The notes: generated from the letters alone by a model not told the origin. A stretch of DNA of 64,000 bases from Lithodes maja (GCA_037953745.1 JBAKBP010000203.1:62001-126000), one strand, 5' to 3'; shown: positions 20,629-31,249, counted from the first letter of the stretch. A program made the numbers and translations.

Positions 20629-22465
20629 TGTGACGCATGTCGAGTATGAGCATGCTGTACAGAACGCCCAGTCAGGCCCCACCCTCGCTAGGATCGTCAG
20701 GGCAGGAACTTTGGCTGTAGTCTGTGTAGAGTTTCCTAACTCAGTTTATGTGAACCGTTGTACTATAAGTATTATCATTATGTATTTTGTTTTCTTCTAA
20801 GTCAACGAGTTCTATTTTATATCATTAGTTATAAGTATTGTGTGTGGGACTTATATACAATGATGAGAGAGAGAGTTATGTAACGACGGCCAGTGAGCGC
20901 GCCACGAGGTGTGATAGGCCTAATTCCCTCCTCCCTTCCTCCCTTTCAGCGCGTGGGAAGTTCTTTGTCGATCCCAGATTGAGAGAGAATATGACGTCAT
21001 GATTGCCAGTGGGCGGTCCTTAGTAGTTGGCGTTATGCTCACTAAAGGGCCGAGTATAAAAAGGGAGGTCCCGCCGCATTTTCCTCAGAACTCATCAGGC
21101 AAAGCGACTTCTCATATCCCTTGCAACTATCCATATTCTTCCGACTGATGTGAACTTTCTCTACTCTCTGAACAGCCTATCTTCTTCCCTTCTCGTCCCT
21201 GTTTAACCTCCATGACCCCTTTGGTGCAGATTTAGTCAGCCAAAGTATTATCGCTTGAGTTCTCACGAGATAAGTGCCTGTTAGATAGCCTATTTTGGAA
21301 GGGTCAACTAGAATAGGATTGATTGATGTTTGTTGCACTCGTATATGTATTTCCCTGTGTACTATTATTCATGTTCCTGTTTTCTGCTGGTTTAGGTAAT
21401 GCTAGACTGGGATAGGGTTCCTCGAGTTGTGATTTCCTATGAGTGCTAGGTTGGTTGAACCAGCACAATTGCAACGAAGACGTGGGAAGCCTAGGGGGTC
21501 TTTTTGATTGTGTACCGTGGGAGTTTAGCACTGTGTTGCGAGTGAGGGCTTTTGCCTGTGCCACCCAACACTGTGCTATCTCATTTGCTTGACTTTGAGA
21601 GGATCGCCAGGAGAGAACCAGATACTAGTGATCTGGATCTCTCAAGAGAGCATCCCGTCAATTACCGTAATTTGGCCGCACAGTCTTAAGGACCTCGCTA
21701 GGCTACGAGCCGCTTGCTCAGCCATTGTCTCTTAACCTTAGATATCCCAGCTAGACTTTGCTCGACCAGCAGATACAGTATAGTATTGAAGCTTCTCCTT
21801 ATGTATATTATTGTTTAAGCACTATTGATTTCATGCGTGGCACGCTTAGCTACTTCAGAGATTAGTGGCCCACGAGCACAATCTTAGTAGGCTATTGCCA
21901 GTGCATTGTCGGAGTACTTCTTCTTAATGTTTGCCATATCCTATTGCTTATTCTTATAATTCTTCTTATGTCAATTTAAAGCCTTTAATTACCAGTGAGT
22001 TATTCATTAAATTGCTGTTCAAAATCCGATACTTACTTCTTATGAGTATTCGAGAAGCATCTAACTTATCAGAAGATTCCTTGCTTGATGCTCGAGGACT
22101 ATTGTTTAACGTAACGTAATAGTGCCGATCCGAAGTAGAGGGTGGAGGACTTCTTAAGTTCTTAGTTCAAGGGTGGATTACTTCGGCTTCGGCCAACACT
22201 ATTCTTTAGTGTTGTAGTACTTTCTTCTTTGTTTGATTGTTGACCAGACTAGATAACTCCCGTCTTGTTATTAGTCTGTTGTGTGAAACGCTAGTACCGA
22301 GTTCTTGTATACCCCGTTATAGCAGATAGAACTCTGGAGGGTAGTGGCGTTTTTTGTTCGGCTGGCAGTACTCTGGGGTTGGGATCGTGTGTTTCCGTTG
22401 TGGCAGCGAGCCATACTCGAGTCCTGTGTAAGAGCCCTAGTGTACCCGAGTGCCCGGTCGTAACA
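20629..22465 (+). repeat. 3' LTR of Gmr1-like copy 1
   Basis: Same length and, apart from one noticed base, the same sequence as 13508-15344; the offset is 7,121 throughout. Confidence 0.93.
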
Positions 22466-22469
22466 CACC

Positions 22470-22896
22470 AATCACCAGACAAAGCATATCATCAACAATC
22501 TCAAGCACTCACCCGCTTGTGGCCTAGACAACATAAGCAACATACACCTCAGCCACCTGGGACCACAAGGCATACAAGCACTCACTAACATATCAAACTA
22601 CAGTTATTCACACAACACAATACCAGACATTTGGAAGCATGGTCTCATCACCACATTCCCCAAACCCAACAAAGACCCCACGCTACCCTCCTCGCACCGC
22701 CCCATCACACTCCTTTGCTCCCCCTCCAAAGTCATGGAACGCCTAGTGTTACAACTAATTACACCCGACCTACCCCTAGCTCCAACACAACATGGCTTTA
22801 GGCCACTGCACTCCACAAACACTCTTCTCACAGACCTTACACAAAGAGCTTTTGACGGCATCAACTCAGCTAGACCACCACACAGATCACTATTAG
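22470..22896 (+). pseudogene. 2A LINE, reverse transcriptase part 1
   Basis: Coding resumes directly after the 3' LTR and its 4-bp target copy. It includes PDIWKHGLITTFPKP, HRPITLLCSPSKVMERL and HGFRPLHSTNTLL, which are fingers-domain motifs of a non-LTR RT. It is cut at 22896 by a hAT insertion, in the middle of SLLATLDISKAFD, the first catalytic block. Confidence 0.8.
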
Positions 22897-23294
22897 CAGA
22901 GCTGGGCACTTTAGCCAACACTTCCGCAAATAGCCAATTCCGCCATGGCGGAAGTGTAGTTTTGTTGGCGAATTAGCGTTGGCGCCAAAATGGCTGCCTA
23001 TTTGCGGGTTTGAAGCTCTGGAAAGTACCTCCATGTTGCAAACCTCGAGTCCGCAAAATAAAAATTCCAGCCGCCAGCCAGCCCTGGGCCGCTTCTGCAG
23101 CTCCAGCCAAAAAAAGTCATGTGACCAAGCCAAATACCTGTGTTCTGGAATCTAGGCCTATACATCGGCTCTTCACGTTTGTTCACTTACTTAGTAGCAA
23201 GCGTCGAGCTAACACCTACAACACACAGCAGTCCAAGAGTTCCAACCTGCTAGCACTTCAACTTTGTTTATATTTTCGGCCTATTGAAGTGAAC

Positions 23295-23486
23295 ATGGAG
23301 TCTACCATCATGCCTACCGCAGCTGCCAACAGCATGGGGAGTAGTTCACCACCATCATCCGACAGTGATGCTGCAGAGCATGCAGAAATCGAGGACCTAA
23401 GCCACCCCTGGCCCCACCTAGAAACCTTCTATGGGCCTGTAATTACCAAGAAGATGTCTCTGGAGAAGGGCTTTATAACCTTATAA
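23295..23486 (+). CDS. Small open frame in the hAT element
   Basis: ATG at 23295 (GTGAACATGG) opens 63 codons, starting MESTIMPTAAANSM, with a Ser/Asp stretch and then HPWPHLETFYGPV. The position, 400 bases inside the left end, suits the first exon of a transposase. I recognise no domain, and the frame ends just before the tandem repeats. It could equally be chance. Confidence 0.3.
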   Translation: MESTIMPTAAANSMGSSSPPSSDSDAAEHAEIEDLSHPWPHLETFYGPVITKKMSLEKGFITL

Positions 23487-23584
23487 TCTAGCCTAATTTA
23501 AGATTATAAAGTTAGGCTATCGTTAATTTGATTGATAGCATGTTAATTTTTAACCTAAACTAATGTTATTAGGCTACCCTAATC

Positions 23585-24370
23585 CCATCAAAATGCCTCA
23601 AAGCATGTAGGCCTAGGCTAAGTCTAACTTCTATATAGGCTAGGCTATATAGCCTAGGCCTAGGTCTATAATCACTAATCCCATCAAAATGCCTCAAAGC
23701 ATGTAGGCTAAATATTGCATGTTCTAACTTCTAAATATAGCCTAGGCCTATAGGCTAATTACTAATATAAGTAATTTTATTAGGCTAGGCCTAGGCTACC
23801 CTAATCCTATCAAAATGCCTCAAAGCATGTAGGCTAAATAATATTGCATTTTCTAACTTATATATATATAGGCTAGCCTAGGTCTAGGCTATAATCAGTC
23901 AATCACTAATTCCATCAAAATGCCTCAAAGCATGTAGGCTAAATATTGCATGTTCTAACTTTTATATAATATAGCCTAGGTCTAGGCTATAATCACTAAT
24001 TCCATCAAAATGCCTCAAAGTATGTAGGCTAAATATTGCATGTTCTAACTTTAATATATAGCCTAGGCCTAGGTCTAGGCTATAATCAGTCACTAATTCC
24101 ATCAAAATGCCTCAAAGCATGTAGGCTAAATATTGCATGTTCTAACTTCTATATATATATATAGCCTAGGTCTAGGCTATAATCAATAATTCCATCAAAA
24201 TGCCTCAAAGCATGTAGGCTAAATATTGCATGTTCTAACTTTAATATATAGCCTAGGTCTAGGCTATAATCAGTCACTAATTCCATCAAAATGTCTCAAT
24301 GCATGTAGGCCTAGGCTAAATATTGCATGTTCTACCTTCTATGTATAGGCCTAGGCCTATAATCACACTC
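23585..24370. repeat. Tandem repeat inside the hAT element, 8 copies of 90-126 bp
   Basis: CC(A/T)ATCAAAATG(C/T)CTCAA recurs at about 23585, 23681, 23807, 23912, 24002, 24099, 24192 and 24283. Each is followed by GCATGTAGGCTAAATATTGC and TATA-rich DNA and palindromic GGCCTAGGCC-type motifs. Unit length varies mostly in the TA and CCTAGG parts. Confidence 0.88.
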
Positions 24371-24564
24371 ATTTTATTAGTTTCAAGTAGAAAGTGTTAA
24401 TTTTAAAAGTATCATATAGGCCTAGACTAAATTTAGCCTACAATAAAATTTTATTAAATTTTGATCTGAAGCTAGGCCTTTATTCTGAGCATTAAAATGA
24501 ATAGGCCTAGACTACTTTCTATTAAATTACTTAATCTATCTAAAGTAGACCTATCTAGGCATAT

Positions 24565-24690
24565 ATAGCCTATTGCCATTCCCAAAGGGGGGACCACGAA
24601 TAAATCGCCTCCTTGCACCTCTGTAATCCGGCGTACCTCCTCCTGAATGGTGCGGAATTGCGAATACTGATTATTACTGAAGCACTCTCC
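24565..24690 (-). mobile_element. RTE LINE 3'-terminal fragment
   Basis: ATTGCCATTCCCAAAGGGGG, then ACCACGAA and CCTTGCACCTCTGT, match the 3' end of the RTE element at 1136-1220 (CCCGAAGGGGTGGCCACGAA and CATGCACCTCTGT). Orientation is minus, as there. It lies in the interior of the hAT element and is diverged. Confidence 0.6.
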
Positions 24691-25109
24691 CCATAAACAA
24701 GTTGCCCCAACGTTTTACTGCCCATGTGGACAAACTAAGTGGCCTATGCTATATATATTAACCCTTTCACTGCGGGTGATGTTCTGGAATGTTTTGGCAA
24801 TTTACAGCAATTTCCAAGCTTTAAAAGCCTGTATGTATATCCTTGAGGTCCATGGAAGTTGGGCAACATTATACTTAAGTAAATATATATATTTATTGAC
24901 ATTAGAGATTGAATTTATTGATTTACCCTTGATTCTGTAGTTTAAATTTAAAATTAATAAAAAACAGTTTGTGTTTGCATATTTGCATTTGAGGACTAGA
25001 AATTTCACAAGGTTTGCACATTTGTGTTTGCTGAAGTTATGTTCTGGGTTTGCTGATTTGTGTTTGCTGACTTGACTTTTTGTTTGTGGTGCCCAGCTCT
25101 GACTATTAG

Positions 25110-26340
25110 CCACACTCGACATTAGTAAAGCCTTCGATGCCATCCCCTGCCACAACCTAACAAACAAAATCTACAACACAAACATGCACAACAACACAAA
25201 AAGGTGGCTGGCCAACTTCCTAGCAGGCAGATGTGCACACGTATCTTTTGCCGGTCAGTCATCTAAAATCAGAAACTTTCCAAACGGAGTCCCACAAGGA
25301 TCCGTCCTATCGCCCGCACTCTTCAATCTGTACATGCACGATATAACTACACCCAATACGCCCCAAATAAACTTAGCCTCCTATGCAGATGACATAACAC
25401 TCACATGCACACACCATGACCCAAAAAGAGCAACAGATCTCCTTCAACCCTATCTCAACACACTACATGGCTGGTGCACTACAAACAGACTTAATCTACC
25501 CCCAGCCAAATCCACCGCAACCCTGCTCACAAGCTGGACAGGAGAACACAAATACATCCCTCAACTCACCATAAACAACACACCCCTAACACATACACAC
25601 ACACACACAATCCTAGGAGTAACATATGATACTCATATGACATTCAAACAGCACACCACAAACATTAAAAAGAAATGACACCCAGACTTAATGCCCTCAG
25701 GTCACTTGCTCACACAAAATTTGGACACAACAAAGAAACTACCACCACAGTATATAAACAATACATAAGATCAGTGATCATGAGAGGCACTCAATTCCTG
25801 GCAGTAGCCTCCACGAACCAAGACCACCCACTAAACTACATGGCAACACACCCACAGACACCAAGAAATATCAAAACAACACCCAGCACACGGTATCACA
25901 CACAATTACTGTCCTCTCTCCCACCCCGAACCACCTTCCAGAAGCACATCCATACTCATATCTCTCGCCGATCCATCCACTCACTCACAGACAACACGCA
26001 GCTGCAAGCACGACCTCCCGAAATCCATCCTTCCGAATCCTCCCTTCCTCGCGAGGACAGAGTCCACCTGGTCAGGCTGAGATGCGGACACCATCCAGCT
26101 CTCCTGAGCTATCAGAAGAGACTGGATGACTCCGTTGTCGATGCCTGCCCGGGATGTAACACAGCACCCCATACCATTAAACACATAATAGAAGACTGCA
26201 TTTCACACAACCACTTACGCCAACAACACAATCTACACTCAATGAGAGCTCTGTGGGAAAGCCCGATCGTGGCCATGGCCTTCCTCAGGGACTCGGGGCT
26301 GTTCGGCCAGGCAGCTTAGGGAACAACAACAACAACAACA
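25110..26340 (+). pseudogene. 2A LINE, reverse transcriptase part 2 and C-terminus
   Basis: Continues from the hAT insertion with the rest of TLDISKAFD, then FPNGVPQGSVLSPALFN, and the catalytic box SYADDITLTCTHHD. A frameshift near 25672 separates this from the C-terminal frame 25675-26319. That frame ends with a Cys/His region (RLRCGHHPAL, CPGCNTAPHTIKHIIEDC) common at the C-terminus of such LINEs. An (AAC)n tail follows. The frameshift and the N-terminal lesions make it a pseudogene. Confidence 0.85.
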
Positions 26341-28207
26341 ACTCGTACAGGATTAATAGCTTTAACCAAAATGGTCACACTCCTTAATGGTCTAAGTGGC
26401 CATCGCCAAAATGGCTACACTATATTCCTTCTGTACTTTCTCCATGCCCGATGAGATACATGATATTTTGATATAAAAGAGAGGAATATATCGAAAAATT
26501 AAGAAAGTCGAAATTCACCTACTTTCTTACTATCAGAATCTATCAAGAGAGGTTAAAAAAGGTATAAGGACAGACAAAAGAAATTATGAAATCAGGATAG
26601 CCAATGACTCAAAAAATAACCCTAAGGCTTTTTACCAGCTATATAAATCTAAAGTTAGAGATAGAATAGGCCCCCTTAAAACTTCGATAGGAGAAATGAC
26701 AGAAAATGATTTAGAAATGTGCAGTACATTAAATAATCAGTTTCTATCCGTTTTCACTAATGAAAATTTGGCACAGATTCCAGAAGTCCGTAAGGTATAT
26801 AGCGATAGTATAGAAAATAGGTTAAGTACGGTTACTATAAGTAGAAATGATGTGCTTAAGGAAATTGACAGACTGAAACCTCAGAAATCGCCTGGTCCCG
26901 ATGAGGTATATGCCAGAGTATTAAAATAATGTAGAGATGAGTTAAGTTACCCATTAACATTTCTTTTTAACAATTCATTAGAAACAGGTATAGTTCCAGA
27001 AGCTTGGAAGCTTGCAAATGTAGTTCCGATTTTCAAAAAAGGTGATAAATCAATAGCATCCAATTACCGTCCCATTAGTCTCACTTCAATCATAGGAAAG
27101 CTACTAGAGTCAATTATTGCCAGGAAAATGAGAAACCACTTAGAGCTCCTGAGCTCCTTAAACCTCCTGAGCTATCAGAAGAGACTGGATGACTCCGTTG
27201 TCGATGCCTGCCCGGGATGTAACACAGCACCCCATACCATTAAACACATAATAGAAGACTGCATTTCACACAACCACTTACGCCAACAACACAATCTACA
27301 CTCAATGAGAGCTCTGTGGGAAAGCCCGATCGTGGCCATGGCCTTCCTCAGGGACTCGGGGCTGTTCGGCCAGGCAGCTTAGGGAACAACAACAACAACA
27401 ACAACTCGTACAGGATTAATAGCTTTAACCAAAATGGTCACACTCCTTAATGGTCTAAGTGGCCATAGCCAAAATGGCTACACTATATTCCTTCTGTACT
27501 TTCTCCATGCCCGATGAGATACATGATATTTTGATATAAAAGAGAGGAATATATCGAAAAATTAAGAAAGTCGAAATTCACCTACTTTCTTACTATCAGA
27601 ATCTATCAAGAGAGGTTAAAAAAGGTATAAGGACAGACAAAAGAAATTATGAAATCAGGATAGCCAATGACTCAAAAAATAACCCTAAGGCTTTTTACCA
27701 GCTATATAAATCTAAAGTTAGAGATAGAATAGGCCCCCTTAAAACTTCGATAGGAGAAATGACAGAAAATGATTTAGAAATGTGCAGTACATTAAATAAT
27801 CAGTTTCTATCCGTTTTCACTAATGAAAATTTGGCACAGATTCCAGAAGTCCGTAAGGTATATAGCGATAGTATAGAAAATAGGTTAAGTACGGTTACTA
27901 TAAGTAGAAATGATGTGCTTAAGGAAATTGTCAGACTGAAACCTCAGAAATCGCCTGGTCTCGATGAGGTATATGCCAGAGTATTAAAAGAATGTAGAGA
28001 TGAGTTAAGTTACCCATTAACATTTCTTTTTAACAATTCATTAGAAACAGGTATAGTTCCAGAAGCTTGGAAGCTTGCAAATGTAGTTCCGATTTTCAAA
28101 AAAGGTGATAAATCAATAGCATCCAATTACCGTCCCATTAGTCTCACTTCAATCATAGCAAAGCTACTAGAGTCAATTATTGCTAGGAAAATGAGAAACC
28201 ACTTAGA
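26101..28207 (+). repeat. 1,063-bp tandem segmental duplication
   Basis: CTCCTGAGCTATCAGAAGAG begins at 26101 and 27164; matching continues with offset 1,063 to ACCACTTAGA (27135-27144 and 28198-28207). The unit spans the LINE C-terminus, its (AAC)n tail, flank, and the start of the CR1 element. About 19 bases at 27145-27163 (GCTCCTGAGCTCCTTAAAC) are filler that resembles the local CTCCTGAGCT motif. Few differences are visible, including a GAA to TAA change that stops the first copy near 26929. Confidence 0.9.
26477..27144 (+). pseudogene. CR1-type RT fragment (duplicated copy, with stop)
   Basis: Carries the same coding stretch as 27540-28207 (for example NNQFLSVFTNENL, YRPISLTSI) but has TAA where the second copy has GAA, and lacks everything after KMRNHLE. 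It exists only because of the 1,063-bp duplication. Confidence 0.85.
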
Positions 28208-29408
28208 AACATTTAACTTAATCAATTCTTCTCAGCATGGATTCACTCAGGGACGTTTTTGCCTTACTAATTTACTTAGTTTTTTCTCAGTTGTATATGA
28301 AGCAGTAGATAATGACAAGGCATACGATATTATATATTTAGATTTCAGTAAAGCGTTCGACAGAGTCCCTCATGAGAGATTGATGAGAAAGGTTGAGGCA
28401 CATGGAATAGGTGGGGCGTTGTTGGGATGGATTAGGTCATGGCTAATTGGTAGGAAACAGAGAGTCAGCATAAATGGTACCAAGTCAGAGTGGGGAGCAG
28501 TCAAAAGTGGTGTCCCCCAGGGATCGGTATTAGGTCCCCTGTTGTTTCTTATATACATAAATGACCTAGATTTAGGTATAACTAGTAGGATAAGTAAATT
28601 CGCAGACGATACTAAAATGGGGAGATCAATTGATTCAGATAGCGATATAGAGTGCCTCCAAAGGGATCTAGATACCTTACATGAATGGTCAGTAAATTGG
28701 CAGATGAAGTTTAACATTGACAAATGCAAGGTATTAAAGATAGGGAAGATGCAAACAAATGTTAAATATAAACTAGCTAATTTAGAATTAGAAAATTCAG
28801 ACTGCGAGAAAGATCTAGGTGTGTTTGTTAGCAATGATTTGAAGCCTAGAAAACAGTGTATATGCGTTCGTAATAAGGCAAACAGGATTCTCGGGTTCAT
28901 CTCTAGGAGTGTGAGTAACAGAACTGCTGATGTTATCTTAAAACTTTACTTGTCATTAGTGAGACCCCATATGGATTATGCTGTCCAATGTTGGTGTCCT
29001 TATTACAGAATGGACATAGATTCATTGGAGAGAGTACAGCGTAGAATGACAAAAATGATCCATAATATTAGAAATCTTCCGTATGAAGAAAGGTTGAAGA
29101 AATTAGGTTTACATTCGTTAGAGAGACGCAGAGTTAGAGGGGATATGATAGAGGTGTTCAAGTGGGTTAGTGGGATTAACAAAGGGGACATGACAAATGT
29201 ACTAAAGCTCAGTGATAGCGAAAGAACTCGTACCAATGGTTTCAAATTAGATAAATTTCGTTTCAGAAAAGATATAGGCAAATATTGGTTTGGTAACAGA
29301 GTTGTAGATGGGTGGAATGGACTACCAAATGCTATAGTGGGATCTAAAACTGTAGGGAGCTTTAAGATAAAATTGGATAAGCATATGGACGAGAAGGGTT
29401 GGGTGTGA
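27540..29408 (+). CDS. CR1-type LINE reverse transcriptase (5'-truncated)
   Basis: The frame is open from 27540 to the stop at 29408 (623 residues); the Met at 27759 is internal. Motifs in order: PEAWKLANVVPIFKKG, NYRPISLTSI, the finger motif QHGFTQGRFCLTNLL, the first catalytic block IYLDFSKAFDRVPH, GVPQGSVLGPLLFLIYINDL, and the catalytic box KFADDTKMG. A C-terminal region with NLPYEERLKKLGLHSLE and WNGLPNAIV follows. The endonuclease and the N-terminal protein are missing by 5' truncation. The intact RT frame suggests a fairly young copy. Its 5' start is blurred by the tandem duplication. Confidence 0.9.
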   Translation, partial: KRGIYRKIKKVEIHLLSYYQNLSREVKKGIRTDKRNYEIRIANDSKNNPKAFYQLYKSKVRDRIGPLKTSIGEMTENDLEMCSTLNNQFLSVFTNENLAQIPEVRKVYSDSIENRLSTVTISRNDVLKEIVRLKPQKSPGLDEVYARVLKECRDELSYPLTFLFNNSLETGIVPEAWKLANVVPIFKKGDKSIASNYRPISLTSIIAKLLESIIARKMRNHLETFNLINSSQHGFTQGRFCLTNLLSFFSVVYEAVDNDKAYDIIYLDFSKAFDRVPHERLMRKVEAHGIGGALLGWIRSWLIGRKQRVSINGTKSEWGAVKSGVPQGSVLGPLLFLIYINDLDLGITSRISKFADDTKMGRSIDSDSDIECLQRDLDTLHEWSVNWQMKFNIDKCKVLKIGKMQTNVKYKLANLELENSDCEKDLGVFVSNDLKPRKQCICVRNKANRILGFISRSVSNRTADVILKLYLSLVRPHMDYAVQCWCPYYRMDIDSLERVQRRMTKMIHNIRNLPYEERLKKLGLHSLERRRVRGDMIEVFKWVSGINKGDMTNVLKLSDSERTRTNGFKLDKFRFRKDIGKYWFGNRVVDGWNGLPNAIVGSKTVGSFKIKLDKHMDEKGWV

Positions 29409-29628
29409 AGGGGGATCAGCCGGGTTGGGCCAATCAGCGCTCTGCAGACCCCATAATCCTGCGTTAATCTCTAACCGTTTTGGTAAGATGATCCTCAGGG
29501 TATTAGAGTGTTGAGCCTATAATTGGGCTTTGTAATTGATTTGGGGTTGTGTGGGACAGGGATCTGCCTTGCTTAGGCCAATTGGCTTTCTGCAGACTCC
29601 CATTTTCTTATGTTCTTATGTTCTTATG
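29409..29628 (+). other. CR1 3' UTR with terminal octamer repeats
   Basis: The 3' UTR ends with three perfect TTCTTATG octamers at 29605-29628. CR1 LINEs are known to end in short, usually 8-bp, direct repeats, which supports the CR1 assignment. An (ATT)n run follows at 29694-29716. Confidence 0.75.
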
Positions 29629-29828
29629 TGGCACAACCCTTGTATCCAACACAATACCCTGCGTGCAACCCCGCACAACGTTGCTTGCAACTTTAATTAT
29701 TATTATTATTATTATTGGATTCCCTCCGTGTCACATAATCCGAGTAGATAAATATAATGTATGATAAACTATTACCTGATTTGTGTATAGCTTCTAAAAT
29801 GTCGATATTTGAAATCTGTTGAATACTA

Positions 29829-30027
29829 TTAACCTATTCAGCACCAGAGCCTTTTCATCATATTCTGGCAACTATTAGACAATTTTCTTCAGCTTAGGAA
29901 GGATCTCTAGCATTAATAAGGCTTCAACCAACCCTTTTAATTACCACAGATCCTTCCTAAGCTGCATAATAGCGTGTCAATATAACTAGAATGAAATATA
30001 ACACGTCGCTGGTACTCAATGGGTTAA
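29829..30027. mobile_element. TTAA-flanked MITE
   Basis: TTAA at 29829-29832 and 30024-30027 enclose imperfect inverted ends CCTATTCAGCACCAGAG and CCCATTGAGTACCAGCG. An internal inverted pair, AGGAAGGATCTCTAGC and CAGATCCTTCCTAAGC, is shared with the MITE at 50859. piggyBac-type MITE by target site. Confidence 0.75.
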
Positions 30028-30057
30028 GGTGGTTGGCCCTATTTGTGCATTTTCACA

Positions 30058-30606
30058 TTTTTTTTTTTTTTTTTTTTTTCTATATTCCAACTTACTTCCT
30101 CTCGGGCATAGGCTGAGAGCCTTAACATTCACCGCTTTACAATGAACAATGAAGCCCGTGAGGTCTTGTTCCAGTCTAGGGAGTGAGACATGTGAAGCAC
30201 GTAGAGTACAACGAGCACCTGCCATCTTGCCTTCACATGAGGCACGGTGCTCACTCATGGCCCGAAACGACCCCATCTCTGAAGCCACCTCGTTCCCGTG
30301 CTTCACTGTCTCATCCCTACACTCGGACTCTCACACTTACACACGCACAACGCCACCTGTTGAGCAGATAACTCACCAGGCATTGCACCCCTATAGCATA
30401 TTTTGAATATGGGAATATTCATACAGTGCTATTTAATCAGGGAACAATGAGGGTATTTTATTGACGTTTCGGTGGGCTTGTGGTAATGCACTGATACCAG
30501 GTACAGCACAAATTCCATCCCAATAATATCTTCCCATTGATACATCGGGATTTGAACCCGGGACCTTTGGATTACCAGGCCAGTGGCAAGACCACTCCAC
30601 CACACC
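30058..30606 (-). repeat. tRNA-derived SINE, copy 1
   Basis: On the minus strand, a tRNA-like head holds GTGGAGTGGTC (A-box region) and GGTTCAAATCC, a good pol III B box (30548-30558). It is followed by a roughly 470-bp body and a poly-A tail (23 T at 30058-30080 on plus). The same head-body order occurs at 31250-31743. The tRNA part does not fold as an intact tRNA gene with matching acceptor arms, so I call it a SINE. Confidence 0.65.
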
Positions 30607-30789
30607 TCCCCTTCCTGTGAGGGGAGGTGTGATAATAGGACCAAATTACCAATATTTCAGGGGGGAGGTTATGGGTACCATTTCAAACAGGGATTTCTCT
30701 TATATTGGACTGGTAATCTTTGGAACTCTCTCTCTCACTCCATCTCTACCGCTTTCTAAGATTTAACCTCATTTAATCTTCGTGTTTCT

Positions 30790-30930
30790 AGGCATTTTTA
30801 TTTTAATGTAGCTTACCTTGAATTCCGCTATCTATAAATTTGTTACCATATGAAGGGACATTTGTTTCAGACAGTATTGCCTTGTGTCTCTTTTCTTCAA
30901 AGAGAAAATAAAAATGAAGTCGATTCCAGT
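30790..30930 (+). pseudogene. LINE 3'-end remnant
   Basis: CAGTATTGCCTTGTGTCTC and flanks resemble CAGTTTTGCCTTTTGTCTC at the LINE C-terminus at 32391-32420, each followed by an A-rich AT tract. No useful frame remains. Confidence 0.35.
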
Positions 30931-31017
30931 GGCCTTTGAAAGACAGACTCAAAGACGTAAAAGAGCGTTTATTGTTAGACAGAGAAAGCAAATGATTGAT
31001 AAGATAAGAGGCTCTAC

Positions 31018-31187
31018 CTGACAGTTTATCTCCTTCCTGAGCCGTGTTGCGAGGCTAGTTACTGCAGCGGTGTGGTAGGGGTCGTCAGAGGTATACAGCA
31101 GCAGCAGAGAACCCCCAGTACGACCCCCCACCCTCCACTCCTCTGTTGTGGCCTCTTCCGTCATGGGTTGGACTGCTACTGGTGGAG
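31018..31187 (-). CDS. Host exon: start of SEFIR domain, IL-17 receptor-like
   Basis: An exon of 170 bp on the minus strand. The acceptor is TCTCTCTACAATAG before 31187 and the donor is CAG/GTAGAG after 31018. It encodes a Glu/Thr linker and then GGSLLLLYTSDDPYHTA and VTSLATRLRKEINCQ. The pattern of hydrophobic strand, Y(S/T)xDxxxH, then an amphipathic helix with a Cys is what I know from the first strand and helix of SEFIR domains in IL-17 receptors. These domains bind the adaptor Act1 inside the cell. It starts with 2 bases that complete the split codon left by the exon at 33740-33870. The next exon must lie further left, and I did not find it. Confidence 0.5.
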
Positions 31188-31249
31188 CTATTGTAGAGAG
31201 ACTCCTCATTAAACAGGTAATGGAAGGCTGCACCTAAACTCTGCAGCTG

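Larger units (their letters stand above)
13508..22465 (+). mobile_element. Gmr1-like Ty3/Gypsy LTR retrotransposon, copy 1
   Basis: Two 1,837-bp LTRs (TGTGACGCATG...GTCGTAACA) flank a primer-binding site, a single gag-pol frame and a polypurine tract. CACC at 13504-13507 and 22466-22469 is the 4-bp target duplication. The LTRs look almost identical (one mismatch noticed, 14181 T against 21302 G), so the insertion is very recent. Target is the 2A LINE. Integrase precedes reverse transcriptase, and RT and RNase H are partly deleted in frame. Confidence 0.93.
22897..25101. mobile_element. hAT-type DNA transposon, non-autonomous
   Basis: Ends are CAGAGCTGGGCAC and GTGCCCAGCTCTG, a perfect 13-bp inverted repeat beginning CAG. 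They are flanked by the 8-bp direct repeat ACTATTAG at 22889-22896 and 25102-25109. CAG start and 8-bp duplication are hAT hallmarks. Removing it restores the LINE reading frame exactly. TTTGTGTTTGC-type subterminal repeats lie at 24965-25075. The 2.2-kb interior carries tandem repeats and no full transposase. Confidence 0.9.
11579..26340 (+). mobile_element. Non-LTR retrotransposon (LINE) with 2A motif, split by two later insertions
   Basis: ACTCGTACAGGA stands at 11567-11578 and again at 26341-26352, giving a 12-bp target duplication; two of its bases may belong to the tail. The element starts GTCCTTGGAGCGGC and ends with (AAC)n at 26321-26342. Removing an LTR element (13508-22465 plus 4 bp) and a hAT element (22897-25101 plus 8 bp) leaves about 3.6 kb. 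The order is 2A, zinc finger, Pro-rich linker, endonuclease, reverse transcriptase, C-terminal Cys/His region. That fits the CR1/L2/Rex group, but I did not fix the clade. It carries frameshifts and one stop, so this copy is dead. Confidence 0.85.

Noticed and set aside
13508..22465. An integrated exogenous virus
   Set aside because: No envelope gene; gag-pol with long LTRs and a family copy nearby fit an LTR retrotransposon.
30803..30991. Possible next exon of the IL-17R-like gene (good donor CAAG/GTAAGC on the minus strand)
   Set aside because: The plus strand resembles the LINE 3' end at 32371-32450, and the protein does not continue a SEFIR domain.
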